A stretch of 64,000 nucleotides of DNA, from assembly GCF_043195105.1 (NCBI RefSeq), contig NZ_JBAFWO010000001.1. One strand, given 5' to 3'. The stretch comes from NCEH01 sp002257205 (lineage in GTDB: Bacteria > Pseudomonadota > Alphaproteobacteria > Rhizobiales > Xanthobacteraceae). The position numbers and the translations under genes are program-made. Below the pieces are notes generated by a model. It had not been told where the DNA came from, ran no database searches, and saw only the letters and a program-made list of their open reading frames with translations. Shown here one piece after another: positions 8,568 through 16,891 of this stretch. Each line of letters opens with the position of its first letter. The first letter of the stretch is position 1.

Positions 8568-8602
8568 CGCCAGAGCCTCCAGGCATGGTTCCGTGTAAAA
8601 GC

Positions 8603-8634
8603 TGAAGCGCTCCACCTGACGGTGGGGCGCTTCA
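8603..8634 (+). terminator. Hairpin after yidC, probable terminator
   Basis: Stem TGAAGCGC-CCACC paired with GGTGG-GCGCTTCA, with one mismatch and a four-base loop, 36 bases after the yidC stop. No T-tract follows, so termination strength is uncertain. Confidence 0.5.
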
Positions 8635-8700
8635 CTCACGTTTGATGCTCCTCCGCGCCGCTGGCACGCTCCCGCCTTAGATCCGCACCCGGGAAAGGTA

Positions 8701-8728
8701 ATGTCCTTCCAACATAATTGAAGGACAT
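8701..8728 (+). promoter_or_regulatory. Inverted repeat covering the ribosome site of the YceI gene
   Basis: Nine-base perfect arms ATGTCCTTC (8701-8709) and GAAGGACAT (8720-8728), extendable by two pairs around a bulge. The right arm contains the AAGGA Shine-Dalgarno of the next gene. A short upstream segment GGAAAGG (8692-8698) could pair with the left arm instead. It may be an RNA switch or a DNA operator. Confidence 0.5.
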
Positions 8729-8732
8729 GACG

Positions 8733-9293
8733 ATGCTGCGGGTTCTTGGATGTGTCGGCCTTCTGCTCTGCGCGGCTCCTGCTGTGGCCGCGCCCGTCTC
8801 GTTTGCCGTGGACCCATCGGCGACGCGGATCGGCTTCGAGGTTGGGGCAAAGGGATATCCCGTGACCGAGGGGGTGTTTCGCACCTTTTCCGCCGATCTC
8901 AACATTGATTTCGACATGCCCGCGCGCAGCAAGGTGATGTTTCGGGTGCGTTCTAACTCGCTGGACACCGAAGCGCCCGCCCTGGACGACTATGTCCGCG
9001 GCCCTGGCTTCCTGGATTCGGCGCGTTATCCAGACATCACCTTCGTGTCCACCCGGGTGCGCAAGCTCGACGACAAGACGGTGGAGGTGGTGGGCAATCT
9101 GACGCTGCTTGGCGTGACGCGCGAGCAGGCGTTCGACGTGAACGTGGCGCAGCACCGCGCTGGCAGCCGCGATGGCTTCGCCTTCCAAGTGGAAGGGGCG
9201 ATCCATCGTTCGGATTTCGGCATGACCGGCGGCCTGCCGCTGGTCTCGAATGATGTGCGCATCACCGTCTATGCACAGGCCACCCCGCGATGA
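8733..9293 (+). CDS. YceI family periplasmic protein
   Basis: A 186-residue exported lipocalin-like protein of the YceI family, whose members bind isoprenoids such as polyprenyl chains. Signal peptide at residues 1-20 (LLLCAAPAVAA). The domain blocks FAVDPSATRIGFEV, FSADLNIDFD, DDYVRGPGFLDSARYPDITFVST and GNLTLLGVTRE are clear. The ATG at 8733 is best spaced from AAGGA; in-frame TTG 8718 and ATG 8727 are closer to or upstream of it. It overlaps the following cytochrome b561 gene by four bases, a pairing seen widely, consistent with quinone-related redox work. Confidence 0.92.
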   Translation: MLRVLGCVGLLLCAAPAVAAPVSFAVDPSATRIGFEVGAKGYPVTEGVFRTFSADLNIDFDMPARSKVMFRVRSNSLDTEAPALDDYVRGPGFLDSARYPDITFVSTRVRKLDDKTVEVVGNLTLLGVTREQAFDVNVAQHRAGSRDGFAFQVEGAIHRSDFGMTGGLPLVSNDVRITVYAQATPR

Positions 9294-9853
9294 CCGGGCA
9301 TTTGGAATCGGCGCCCGAACGGTGGAGCCTGCCGCTGCGATGGTTGCATTGGGCCATGGCGGCGCTGCTGATGGTGCTGCTCGGGCTCGGGCTGGCCATG
9401 GCCTATGGAACGTTCGATCTCGGGCAGACCTTCGCTCTGTACCAATGGCACAAGTCGCTCGGCGTTCTGGTGCTCCCGCTTGTGGCGCTGCGGCTCGCGC
9501 TGCGCGCGAGAACGGCGCATCCCCGAACGGCGCCGGCGGAAGGCGGCCGCGCGCGCCTTGAGGCGGCGGCGGCGCGCATAGTCCATGCACTGTTCTATGT
9601 GCTCATGGTCGCGCTGCCGCTCACGGGCTGGCTGGTGGTTTCTTCATCGCCGCTGCATCTGCCGACGCGCCCCTTCAATCTGTTCACCTTGCCCGATCTC
9701 GTGGCGCCGGACGCGGACCTTTATGCGGCGATGAGCCTGCTGCATGCGACGCTTGCCTACCTGCTGCTGGCGGTGCTGGCGCTGCATGTGGCCGGCGCAC
9801 TAAAACATCGGCTGGTGGATCGCGACACGACTTTGCAGCGGATGAGCCTGTGA
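9290..9853 (+). CDS. Cytochrome b561 family protein
   Basis: A 187-residue four-helix inner-membrane cytochrome b. Histidines in RWLHWAMA (helix 1), YQWHKSLG (helix 2), IVHALFYVLM (helix 3) and LHATLAYLLLAVLALHVAGALKH (helix 4) fit the haem ligands. The ATGA overlap with the YceI gene indicates a two-gene operon in which the cytochrome probably acts on quinol near the YceI protein. It is distinct from the b561 protein near 2.7 kb. Confidence 0.92.
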   Translation: MTGHLESAPERWSLPLRWLHWAMAALLMVLLGLGLAMAYGTFDLGQTFALYQWHKSLGVLVLPLVALRLALRARTAHPRTAPAEGGRARLEAAAARIVHALFYVLMVALPLTGWLVVSSSPLHLPTRPFNLFTLPDLVAPDADLYAAMSLLHATLAYLLLAVLALHVAGALKHRLVDRDTTLQRMSL

Positions 9854-9941
9854 CGGGCAAGATCCGCGTGAGGCGGGGCCTGGTGATGGCAGAATCCGCG
9901 AGAGACTTGCGAAACCCGCCGGTCCGGCGGATAAGCCGTGC

Positions 9942-10598
9942 ATGACCGAGCCTTCGACAGATTTGGACGCGCAATTCCTCGAACAGGGGCGGCTGCTGTT
10001 TGCCGCCGAATGGAATTTTCTCACCGCCGCCCCGACGGTGGAATTCCTGCCGCCCATGCTGGGGCTCGAAATCGCCTTCGCGGGCCGCTCCAATGTGGGC
10101 AAATCCAGCCTCGTCAACGCGCTCACCGGCCGCAAGACGCTGGCGCGCACGTCGGTGACGCCGGGGCGCACGCAGGAGCTGATCTTTTTTCGCGTCGGCC
10201 CCCAGCTCACCATGGTGGACATGCCGGGCTATGGTTTCGCCAAGGCACCCAAGGAGAAGGTCGAGGCCTGGACGCAGACCATTCTCGACTATCTGCGCGG
10301 ACGGGTGAATCTGGCCCGCGTGTTCGTGCTGATCGACGCGCGCCACGGCATCAAGCCGGTGGACGAGGATGTGCTGAATCTGCTGGACAAGGCGGCGGTA
10401 TCTTACGCCATCGTGCTCACCAAGGTGGACCAGGTGAAGCCGAGCGCGTTTCCCGAGCGCCTCGCGGAGACGGAAGCGAAAATCCGCAAGCGGCCGGCAG
10501 CCTTTCCGCATGTGTTCGCGACCTCGAGCCATACCGGCGCCGGGCTCCCGGAGTTGCGCGCGGCGGTGGCGAAGCTGCTGGTGGAGCGGGCGAGCTGA
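9942..10598 (+). CDS. yihA: Ribosome biogenesis GTP-binding protein YihA/YsxC (EngB)
   Basis: Essential TRAFAC GTPase for assembly of the 50S subunit. G1 GRSNVGKSS near residues 48-56, G2-type TPGRTQ near 73-78, G3 DMPGYG near 93-98 and G4 TKVD near 160 are all present; length 218 is normal. In many alphaproteobacteria this gene follows yidC directly and is followed by argB; here a YceI/b561 pair lies between and argB is absent. Confidence 0.96.
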   Translation: MTEPSTDLDAQFLEQGRLLFAAEWNFLTAAPTVEFLPPMLGLEIAFAGRSNVGKSSLVNALTGRKTLARTSVTPGRTQELIFFRVGPQLTMVDMPGYGFAKAPKEKVEAWTQTILDYLRGRVNLARVFVLIDARHGIKPVDEDVLNLLDKAAVSYAIVLTKVDQVKPSAFPERLAETEAKIRKRPAAFPHVFATSSHTGAGLPELRAAVAKLLVERAS

Positions 10599-10962
10599 GG
10601 CAAGGCCGGCTGCGGCGCGCGTTCTCGCGCGGTTGGGGATGGGTGTGCCAGCCGCGTGTGCGGCCTTGGCATCGGGCGACGTCAGGCGCCGCAACCCTCG
10701 TGCCGCAAATTCTGAGGCCGAAAATTCCGGTGTGGCGAACGCTGGTGTGACGAATTCAGGAGTGTTAAGGCGCGCGTCGCGGATCTTCTGATCGGCAATG
10801 GGCAGGCGGCGACACGCGCCTTGAAGGCCGCGCGTCGCGAACCGGCCCGTCCGGTTCGCGCAAACTGCCCGCAGGGGCAGGCTCTTATCATGCCGGGCTG
10901 GTCGGACACTCGGGAAAGCGCCCGATTGCCGCGGCTCGATTGTCATCGCCCGGCGGCCCCGG
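10599..10962. other. Intergenic region between yihA and a small minus-strand gene
   Basis: Contains a CGCGCG-ttct-CGCGCG hairpin at 10616-10631 that may end the yihA transcript and a degenerate four-unit 15-bp tandem repeat at 10708-10767. The rest shows no gene I can support; open frames on both strands have GC-driven composition. Confidence 0.45.
10708..10767. repeat. Degenerate 15-bp tandem repeat, four units
   Basis: Successive units are AATTCTGAGGCCGAA, AATTCCGGTGTGGCG, AACGCTGGTGTGACG and AATTCAGGAGTGTTA. They share an AAttC(t)GGtGTG pattern. The period is a multiple of three, so both strands read as five-residue repeats, but no gene is supported. Confidence 0.55.
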
Positions 10963-11154
10963 TCAACGTCTGGGCGCGGTTTCCTGAAGAAGCGCTTCGG
11001 TCGCGGCGATGGCGCCTTCCAATTCGGAAATCTTGCGCAGGGCGCCATCCGAGGGAAAAGTCGCGGACCGAGCGGCGTTGAGGAGAAGCTCGCGCTGGGC
11101 CGTCTTCAATTTATCGAGGAGGCCCTGGAGGTCTGCCTCGGCTTGCTGCGCCAT
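10963..11154 (-). CDS. Small coiled-coil hypothetical protein
   Basis: A 63-residue acidic, Ala/Leu/Glu-rich product (starts MAQQAEADLQGLLDKLKTAQ) that would form one or two amphipathic helices. An AGGGATA ribosome site lies about 11 bases before the ATG. No signal peptide or known motif. It is downstream of and on the same strand as the cold-shock gene, about 100 bases away, and may share its transcript. Confidence 0.55.
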   Translation of the reverse strand: MAQQAEADLQGLLDKLKTAQRELLLNAARSATFPSDGALRKISELEGAIAATEALLQETAPRR

Positions 11155-11225
11155 TTTTACGCTGTATCCCTAACATATGCGATAACGGGCGCGACCGCAG
11201 AGGCCACGCCCGTCTCGAAAAGCGA

Positions 11226-11241
11226 GGCGGGAAATCCCGCC
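11226..11241 (-). terminator. Weak hairpin after the cold-shock gene
   Basis: GGCGGG-aaat-CCCGCC, 14 bases past the stop on the minus strand, followed on that strand by TCGCTTTTC. Confidence 0.4.
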
Positions 11242-11254
11242 CCAAATTCAGTGA

Positions 11255-11938
11255 TCAGTCGGCGACTTCGATGCCGCGGGCTTCGGGACCCTTGGGACCC
11301 TGACCCACCTGCACCACGACGCGCTGGCCTTCGGCCAGATCGGCCAGACCGGAGCGGGACACGACGGTGACGTGGACGAACACGTCCTTGCCGCCGCCTT
11401 CGACGGCGATGAAGCCGAAGCCCTTATCGGGATTGTACCACTTCACGGTGCCGACACGCTCTTCCGTGGGGCCGGAAGCCGCACGCGGACCAGCACCGGC
11501 GCCAGCGCCGAAGCCGCCCGAACGGGGCGCGCCACCAAACCCACCCGTGCGTTCACGGCGGGGAGGGGCTGCCTCGGCGGTCGAGGTGTCGACTTCGAGC
11601 ACTTCGGTGACCTGGCGGCCCTTCTGGCCTTGGCCGACGCGAACGCTCAGCTTGGAACCCGGAGGAACGCTTTCCTGGCCGGCGGCCTCAAGGGCACGCG
11701 CATGCAGGAACACGTCGCCGGAACCGTCGGAGAGCTCGACAAAGCCGAAGCCCTTCTCAGGGTTGAACCACTTGACGGTGGCGTCGATTGGCGGACCAGA
11801 CGGAGCCGGAGCACTGAAGCTGCTGCTCGGCGAAGAAAAGGGGCGGTCGCCCCCTCCAAAACTGCTGCGCGGCGGGGCGGCGAAGTCGTCATCAAAGCCA
11901 CGACGGCGCGGCTCTCGGAAGTCTCGGTTACGGCTCAT
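11255..11938 (-). CDS. Cold-shock protein with two cold-shock domains
   Basis: A 227-residue nucleic-acid-binding protein with two OB-fold cold-shock domains. Domain 1 (about residues 50-115) has DATVKWFNPEKGFGFVEL and DVFLH; domain 2 (about 160-227) has GTVKWYNPDKGFGFIAV and DVFVHV, i.e. RNP1 and RNP2 in both. The N-terminus is Arg/Ser/Gly/Pro-rich and the linker Gly/Ala-rich. Two-domain forms are typical of alphaproteobacteria, where single-domain CspA proteins also occur. The start was placed at MSRNRDF; the frame is open 15 codons further but lacks a site there. Likely RNA chaperone. Confidence 0.93.
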   Translation of the reverse strand: MSRNRDFREPRRRGFDDDFAAPPRSSFGGGDRPFSSPSSSFSAPAPSGPPIDATVKWFNPEKGFGFVELSDGSGDVFLHARALEAAGQESVPPGSKLSVRVGQGQKGRQVTEVLEVDTSTAEAAPPRRERTGGFGGAPRSGGFGAGAGAGPRAASGPTEERVGTVKWYNPDKGFGFIAVEGGGKDVFVHVTVVSRSGLADLAEGQRVVVQVGQGPKGPEARGIEVAD

Positions 11939-12347
11939 GTGTATTTCCGTTGAGGTCAGGTCGCCAATACTGGCTAGGGCCATCCACCATTGCTAAACTT
12001 GCTGATGCGTGCTGAACACGTTTTGGAACAACTCAAAAGAAGTTTCAAAACACCCTCAAGTCCGCTACCCGTTTCTCGCCTCGCAGCCTAATGGACACAG
12101 CCAAATTGCTTCACGGATCGTTCTAGATGCGCGCTACAAATCGGCATTCTAAACACTAACACACTTCTGTGACGATTTGGTACATGAATGTTTACCCCAC
12201 CGCGCCCAAACTTAGTGCTAGGGAGCCGTGTTCCTGCCTGGGCCGCGCTTCGAGGCCTCGACGGGCATTGATGTTGCCCCGATTTCACGCCGCGCATGTG
12301 CTCATTTTTTCGCACGCCGGCGCCGGGGCCGATATGGGGAACATGAG
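11939..12347. other. Divergent intergenic region between the cold-shock and SulP genes
   Basis: About 410 bases holding the promoters of both divergent genes and, presumably, a long cold-shock leader. It is more AT-rich than its surroundings between 11990 and 12200. I see no convincing inverted repeat or gene; the only clear signal is a GGGGA ribosome site just before the SulP start. Confidence 0.4.
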
Positions 12348-14039
12348 ATGACCGATGTGGCAGGGCCTGTTCCCAGCCAGGGGAGACGATCCCAGAGGCA
12401 GGGCTTCGTTCCCAAACTCGTGACCGCGCTCGCGCAGGGATATCACTTCAACGACCTGCGCGCCGATGCCGTCTCCGGCCTCACGGTCGCGATCGTCGCC
12501 CTGCCGCTCGCCATGGCGCTCGCCATCGCCTCCGGCGCAAGTCCGGACAAAGGGCTGATCACGGTGGTGGTGGCCGGCTTCATCATCTCGGCCTTCGGCG
12601 GCAGCCGCTATCAGATCGGCGGCCCTACCGGCGCGTTCGTGGTGGTGGTGGCGAACGTGATCGCCGTCCATGGCTATGACGGGCTCATCATCGCCACCCT
12701 CATGGCCGGCATCATCCTGATGGCGGCGGGCTTCGCCCGGCTCGGCAATTTCATGCGCTATATTCCCGAGCCGGTGGTCACGGGCTTCACCGCCGGCATC
12801 GCGGTCATCATCTTTTCCAGCCAGGTGAAGGATTTCTTCGGGCTCACCATCGCCCATCTGCCGGCCGAGTTCATCGGCCAGTGGGAAGCGCTGATCAAGG
12901 CGGCGCCCACGGTCTCGCTCGCCACCGCGGCCTTGTCCATCGCGGCCCTTGCGATCATCCTCATCCTGCGGCGCGTGGCGCCCAAGGCGCCGGGCTTCCT
13001 CATCGTGGTGCTGCTCGGTTCGCTCGCGGTGATGTTCCTGAACCTGCCGGTGGATACCATCGGCACGCGCTTTGGCGGCATTTCCGGCGCGCTGCCGGCG
13101 CCGAGCTTCCCGACCATCACATTTGCCCGCATCGGCGATCTGCTGCCGAGCGCGCTGACCATCGCCTTCCTCGCCGGGGTCGAGAGCCTGTTGTCCGCCG
13201 TGGTGGCGGACGGCATGACCGGCGGGCGGCATCGGCCCAATGCGGAACTGGTGGCCCAGGGCCTCGCCAATACCGCGTCCGCCCTATTTGGCGGCCTGCC
13301 GGCGACGGGGGCCATCGCGCGTACCGCGACCAATATTCGCGCCGGCGCGCGCACGCCGGTGTCCGGTGTGATGCATGCGGCGTTCGTGCTGGCGGTGATG
13401 CTGCTGCTGGCACCGCTCGCGGTCTATGTGCCGCTGGCGAGCCTTGCCGCCATCCTCATGGTGGTGGCCTGGAACATGAGCGAGATCGGCAAGATCCGCC
13501 ATCTCATGAGCGCCCCCGTCGGCGACCGGCTGCTGCTGCTCTCCACGCTCGGGCTGACGGTCGCGGTGGACCTCACAGTGGCAATCGCGGTGGGCGTGGT
13601 TCTGGCGGCGGTCATCTTCATGCATCGCATGGCGGGAATGACCCGCGTGGAGGTCTTTTCCACCGGCGAGGACGGGGAAGGCGACGTGCGCGCCCTGCTG
13701 CCGCCGGGGGTCGAGGCGTTCGATGTCAGCGGCCCGCTGTTCTTCGGTGCGGCGGCGCACCTTTCCGAAGTGCTGGACCAGATCGGCCAGATGCCGCGCG
13801 TGTTTATCCTGCGCATGGAAGAGGTGCCGATGATCGACGCGACCGGGGTCGGCGCCATCGTCGAGTTCGTGCGGCGTTGCCGCCATGGCGGAACGCAGGT
13901 GATCCTGAGCGGGCTGGCGCCGCAGACCGAACAGGTGCTGCGCCGCATGGGCCTTGCGCCGGATGGTGAAGCCGTGCGCTGGGCGGCGAATTTCGAGACG
14001 GCGCTCGCCTTGTCGCAGCCGCTGGCCGTCGCCGCCTGA
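12348..14039 (+). CDS. SulP family inorganic anion transporter with STAS domain
   Basis: A 563-residue inner-membrane SLC26/SulP transporter for sulfate, bicarbonate or a similar anion; the substrate cannot be told from sequence. The membrane domain (about residues 30-430) has the conserved DAVSGLTVAIVALPLAMALAIA and GGPTGAFVVVV stretches. A cytoplasmic STAS domain occupies about 440-555, with VPMIDATGVGAI. The start follows GGGGA by seven bases. It stands alone, with no sulfate-assimilation or carbonic anhydrase gene next to it. Confidence 0.92.
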   Translation: MTDVAGPVPSQGRRSQRQGFVPKLVTALAQGYHFNDLRADAVSGLTVAIVALPLAMALAIASGASPDKGLITVVVAGFIISAFGGSRYQIGGPTGAFVVVVANVIAVHGYDGLIIATLMAGIILMAAGFARLGNFMRYIPEPVVTGFTAGIAVIIFSSQVKDFFGLTIAHLPAEFIGQWEALIKAAPTVSLATAALSIAALAIILILRRVAPKAPGFLIVVLLGSLAVMFLNLPVDTIGTRFGGISGALPAPSFPTITFARIGDLLPSALTIAFLAGVESLLSAVVADGMTGGRHRPNAELVAQGLANTASALFGGLPATGAIARTATNIRAGARTPVSGVMHAAFVLAVMLLLAPLAVYVPLASLAAILMVVAWNMSEIGKIRHLMSAPVGDRLLLLSTLGLTVAVDLTVAIAVGVVLAAVIFMHRMAGMTRVEVFSTGEDGEGDVRALLPPGVEAFDVSGPLFFGAAAHLSEVLDQIGQMPRVFILRMEEVPMIDATGVGAIVEFVRRCRHGGTQVILSGLAPQTEQVLRRMGLAPDGEAVRWAANFETALALSQPLAVAA

Positions 14040-14096
14040 GGAAGGGAATGATCAGCCGCGCCGCGCCACTCCGGCGCGACGCGCGGGTACGCGCAT

Positions 14097-14999
14097 CTAG
14101 CCCTGGCGCGCCTGCCGTTCGAACCGGGCGATGAGCCACGCGCCCGCGGGTCCCGGCGGCGTATCGGTGCGATAGATGGCTTGCAGGGCATAAGGCGCGC
14201 CCTGGGCGTCGGGCATGTCCAGCTTCACCAGCCGGCCGGATTCCAGATCTTCCTGTACGAGCGGCAGGGGCATGTTGCCCCAGCCGATGCCTTCGCGCAG
14301 CAAGGTGTGCTTCGCGCCGAGATCGGCGAGGCGCCACGTACGGGTGCTGACGACGCCAAGGTCCATGCCTTCGGTCAGAGGAGAACGGTCGGTCAGCACC
14401 AGCTGGATATGGTCCCGCCCGGCGCCGGGCAGATTGTGCCGGGCCTGCGCCAGCGGGTGGCCGGGCGCTGACACCGGCACCAGATCCACCGCGCCGATGC
14501 CGATCCGCTCCAGCCCGTCGAGGCCGAAGTCGAGCGGGCCGCTGACACCGATGCTCGCCTGCCGGTTCAGGACCATCTGCGTCACGGCGCCGAGCGCCTC
14601 CACATAGAGGCGGAGCGTCACGGTGGGGAAGGCCTCGTTGAAGGCTTTCAGCGCGTCCACCACCCGCGCGGCGGGCAGCATGACGTCGAGCGCCAGATGG
14701 ATTTCCGACTCCAGCCCGTGCAGCAGGCCCTTCACCTTGGCGCGCAGGGCGTGCACGCCATTGGCCAGAGCGCGCGCTTCGCCGAGCACGGTGCGTCCGG
14801 CCTCGGTGAGTCTCGGCTTCTTGGTGGTATCGCGATCGAACAGGGAAACGCCAAGCTGGGCTTCCAGATTGGCGATGGAATAGCTGATCACGGATGTCGC
14901 CCGCCCGAGCTTGCGTGCCGCCCCGGCGAAGCTGCCGGTTTCGACCACGGCGAGGAAAACCGCCAGCTGGTCGAAAGTGGGCGTGCCGGGATCGGGCAT
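14097..14999 (-). CDS. LysR family transcriptional regulator
   Basis: A 300-residue regulator: N-terminal winged helix-turn-helix (about residues 6-65, FLAVVETGSFAGAARKLGRATS..ISYSIANLEAQLG) and a periplasmic-binding-like effector domain. It is divergent from wrbA with a 220-base shared control region, the usual arrangement for a LysR protein regulating its neighbour. The inducer is unknown; a quinone or redox signal would fit the WrbA context (inference). Confidence 0.92.
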   Translation of the reverse strand: MPDPGTPTFDQLAVFLAVVETGSFAGAARKLGRATSVISYSIANLEAQLGVSLFDRDTTKKPRLTEAGRTVLGEARALANGVHALRAKVKGLLHGLESEIHLALDVMLPAARVVDALKAFNEAFPTVTLRLYVEALGAVTQMVLNRQASIGVSGPLDFGLDGLERIGIGAVDLVPVSAPGHPLAQARHNLPGAGRDHIQLVLTDRSPLTEGMDLGVVSTRTWRLADLGAKHTLLREGIGWGNMPLPLVQEDLESGRLVKLDMPDAQGAPYALQAIYRTDTPPGPAGAWLIARFERQARQG

Positions 15000-15219
15000 G
15001 GGAGGTCCTCTACAGAGCGGTCTGGGGAGATCCGGCTCTAACGGGTGTCACGTGTTCCTGCGAGACTCCGGGACCCGCCGGCACGTGGCTCGAATGGATG
15101 CCTATTCGAAAATCTCGATCATTATCGTCCAGATTATTCGGCTAGATCCAGAAGTTTCGCGGTGCGAGTGTGCGGCCACTTTCCGCGGCGCGCGCCGCTT
15201 CCCGCCTCTGGAGGCCGAA
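15000..15219. promoter_or_regulatory. Divergent lysR/wrbA control region
   Basis: Contains an AT-rich core at 15103-15140 with three similar TATTCG/TTATCG/TTATTCG blocks and a small CGAT-catt-ATCG dyad at 15117-15128. These are the best candidates for LysR binding and the wrbA promoter. No exact T-N11-A motif stands out clearly. Confidence 0.4.
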
Positions 15220-15819
15220 ATGGCTAAGGTTCTGGTTTTGTATTATTCGTCGTACGGCCATATCGAGACCATGGCCAATGCCGTGGCTGAAGGCGCCCGC
15301 GCCGCCGGTGCGCAGGTGGATGTGAAGCGCGTTCCCGAGACCGTGCCGGACGAGATCGCCAAGGGCGCGCATTTCAAGCTGGATCAGGCAGCCCCGGTCG
15401 CCAGCATTGCCGATCTCGAGCATTATGACGCCGTCATCATCGGCACCGGCACGCGGTTCGGCCGCATGTCGTCGCAGCTGGCGGCGTTCCTGGATCAGGC
15501 CGGCGGCCTGTGGATGCGCGGCGCGCTGAACGGCAAGGTGGGCGCGGCCTTCGTTTCCACCGCCACCCAGCATGGCGGCCAGGAGACCACTTTGTTCTCC
15601 ATCATCACCAATCTGCTGCATTTCGGCATGGTGGTCGTCGGCCTGCCCTATAGCCACCAGGGCCAGATGAGCATGGACGAGATCGTCGGCGGCGCGCCCT
15701 ATGGCGCCACCACGATCGCGGCCGGCGACGGTTCGCGCCAGCCTTCCGAGATCGATCTTGCCGGCGCCCGTCACCAGGGCGAACTGGTCGCCAAGACCGC
15801 GGCCAAGCTGTTCGGCTGA
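15220..15819 (+). CDS. wrbA: NAD(P)H:quinone oxidoreductase, WrbA type
   Basis: A 199-residue flavodoxin-like FMN enzyme that reduces quinones by two electrons and so avoids semiquinone radicals. The FMN phosphate loop YYSSYGHIETMA begins near residue 7; GTGTRFGRM near residue 77 and STATQHGGQETT near 110 are the other family blocks. The start follows a GGAG site; the frame is open upstream but through the lysR promoter. A strong terminator follows. Probably controlled by the divergent LysR protein. Confidence 0.95.
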   Translation: MAKVLVLYYSSYGHIETMANAVAEGARAAGAQVDVKRVPETVPDEIAKGAHFKLDQAAPVASIADLEHYDAVIIGTGTRFGRMSSQLAAFLDQAGGLWMRGALNGKVGAAFVSTATQHGGQETTLFSIITNLLHFGMVVVGLPYSHQGQMSMDEIVGGAPYGATTIAAGDGSRQPSEIDLAGARHQGELVAKTAAKLFG

Positions 15820-15831
15820 TCCGACACCAGG

Positions 15832-15858
15832 CGGCGGCCGAAACCGGCCGCCGGTTTT
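15832..15858 (+). terminator. Rho-independent terminator of wrbA
   Basis: Nine-base perfect arms CGGCGGCCG and CGGCCGCCG, four-base loop, followed by GTTTT. Confidence 0.85.
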
Positions 15859-15910
15859 CCATCAGGTTCGGACGCGTCCCGTTCGGCTCGTCCCGGCCGG
15901 AGGGCCGGGC

Positions 15911-16891
15911 TTATTGGAAGCCGGCCACCCGGTGGGGCACGTAAGGCGCTTCCAGCGCCGCGATTTCCGCGTCGGTGAGGGCGAGCGACAGCGCCGCCAC
16001 GGCGTCGGTGAGGTGGTTCGGCTTGGACGCGCCGATGATCGGCGCCGTCACGGGCTTTTTCTGCGCGACCCAGGCGAGCGCCACCTGGGCGCGGGGAACG
16101 CCGCGCGCCTCGGCGATCGCCGCGACCGCCTCGACCACCTGCCGGTCGGCCTGGGCGGTGTGGGCATAGAGATTCTTGCCAACCGCATCACTTTCCTGCC
16201 GCTCGCTGGTCTCGTCCCAGGAGCGGGTGAGGCGGCCGCGCGCCAGCGGGCTCCAGGGAATCACGGCGATGCCCTGGTCGGCGCACAAGGGCAGCATTTC
16301 CCGCTCTTCTTCCCGGTACAGCAGGTTCAGATGGTCCTGCATGCTGACGAACTGCGTCCAGCCGTTCGCCCGCGCCGTGTAGAGCGCCTTCGAGAATTGC
16401 CAAGCATGCATGGAGGAGGCGCCGATATAGCGCGCCTTGCCCGCTTTTACGATGTCATGCAGCGCCTCAAGGGTTTCCTCGATGGGGGTCGTGTAGTCCC
16501 AGCGGTGGATCTGGTAGAGGTCCACATAATCCGTGCCCAGGCGGCGCAGGCTGGCGTCGATCTCGTCGAAGATCGCCTTGCGCGAGAGGCCGGCGCCATT
16601 GGGGCCGGGCCGCATGCGATTATAGACCTTGGTGGCGAGCACCACGTCTTCGCGGCGGGTGAAATCCTTGATGGCGCGGCCGACGATCTCTTCCGAATGA
16701 CCGTCGGAATAGGTGTTCGCGGTGTCGAGGAAGGTGATGCCGAGCTCCAGCGCCTGCCGGATGAGCGGGCGGCTCTGCTCTTCGTTCATGGTCCAGGCGT
16801 GGTTGCCGCGATCGGGCGCGCCGTAGGTCATGCAGCCGAGGGCGAGGCGCGAGACCTCAAGCCCGGTGCGTCCGAGTTTTACGTAATCCAT
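15911..16891 (-). CDS. Aldo/keto reductase
   Basis: A 326-residue NADPH-dependent TIM-barrel oxidoreductase. The catalytic tetrad is visible as Asp56, Tyr61, Lys88 and His129 (LDTANTYSDG, LATKVYNR, YQIHRWD). Closest in pattern to the YajO/Tas-like AKR subgroup, judged from MDYVKLGRTGLEVSRLALGCMTYG. Substrate unknown. Convergent with wrbA and separated from the CarD gene by about 340 bases. Confidence 0.92.
   Translation of the reverse strand: MDYVKLGRTGLEVSRLALGCMTYGAPDRGNHAWTMNEEQSRPLIRQALELGITFLDTANTYSDGHSEEIVGRAIKDFTRREDVVLATKVYNRMRPGPNGAGLSRKAIFDEIDASLRRLGTDYVDLYQIHRWDYTTPIEETLEALHDIVKAGKARYIGASSMHAWQFSKALYTARANGWTQFVSMQDHLNLLYREEEREMLPLCADQGIAVIPWSPLARGRLTRSWDETSERQESDAVGKNLYAHTAQADRQVVEAVAAIAEARGVPRAQVALAWVAQKKPVTAPIIGASKPNHLTDAVAALSLALTDAEIAALEAPYVPHRVAGFQ

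Noticed and set aside
6579..9590. Minus-strand open frame of about 1000 codons across yidC and the YceI gene
   Set aside because: It spans several genuine plus-strand genes and shows no family motifs; codon-position bias belongs to the plus strand.
10708..10767. Four-unit repeat considered as a CRISPR or pentapeptide-repeat gene
   Set aside because: Units are contiguous without spacers, and the translated pattern lacks the A(D/N)LxX pentapeptide signature.
12285..13232. Minus-strand frame opposite the SulP transporter gene
   Set aside because: Arg/Asp/His-rich shadow of a clear membrane transporter on the plus strand.
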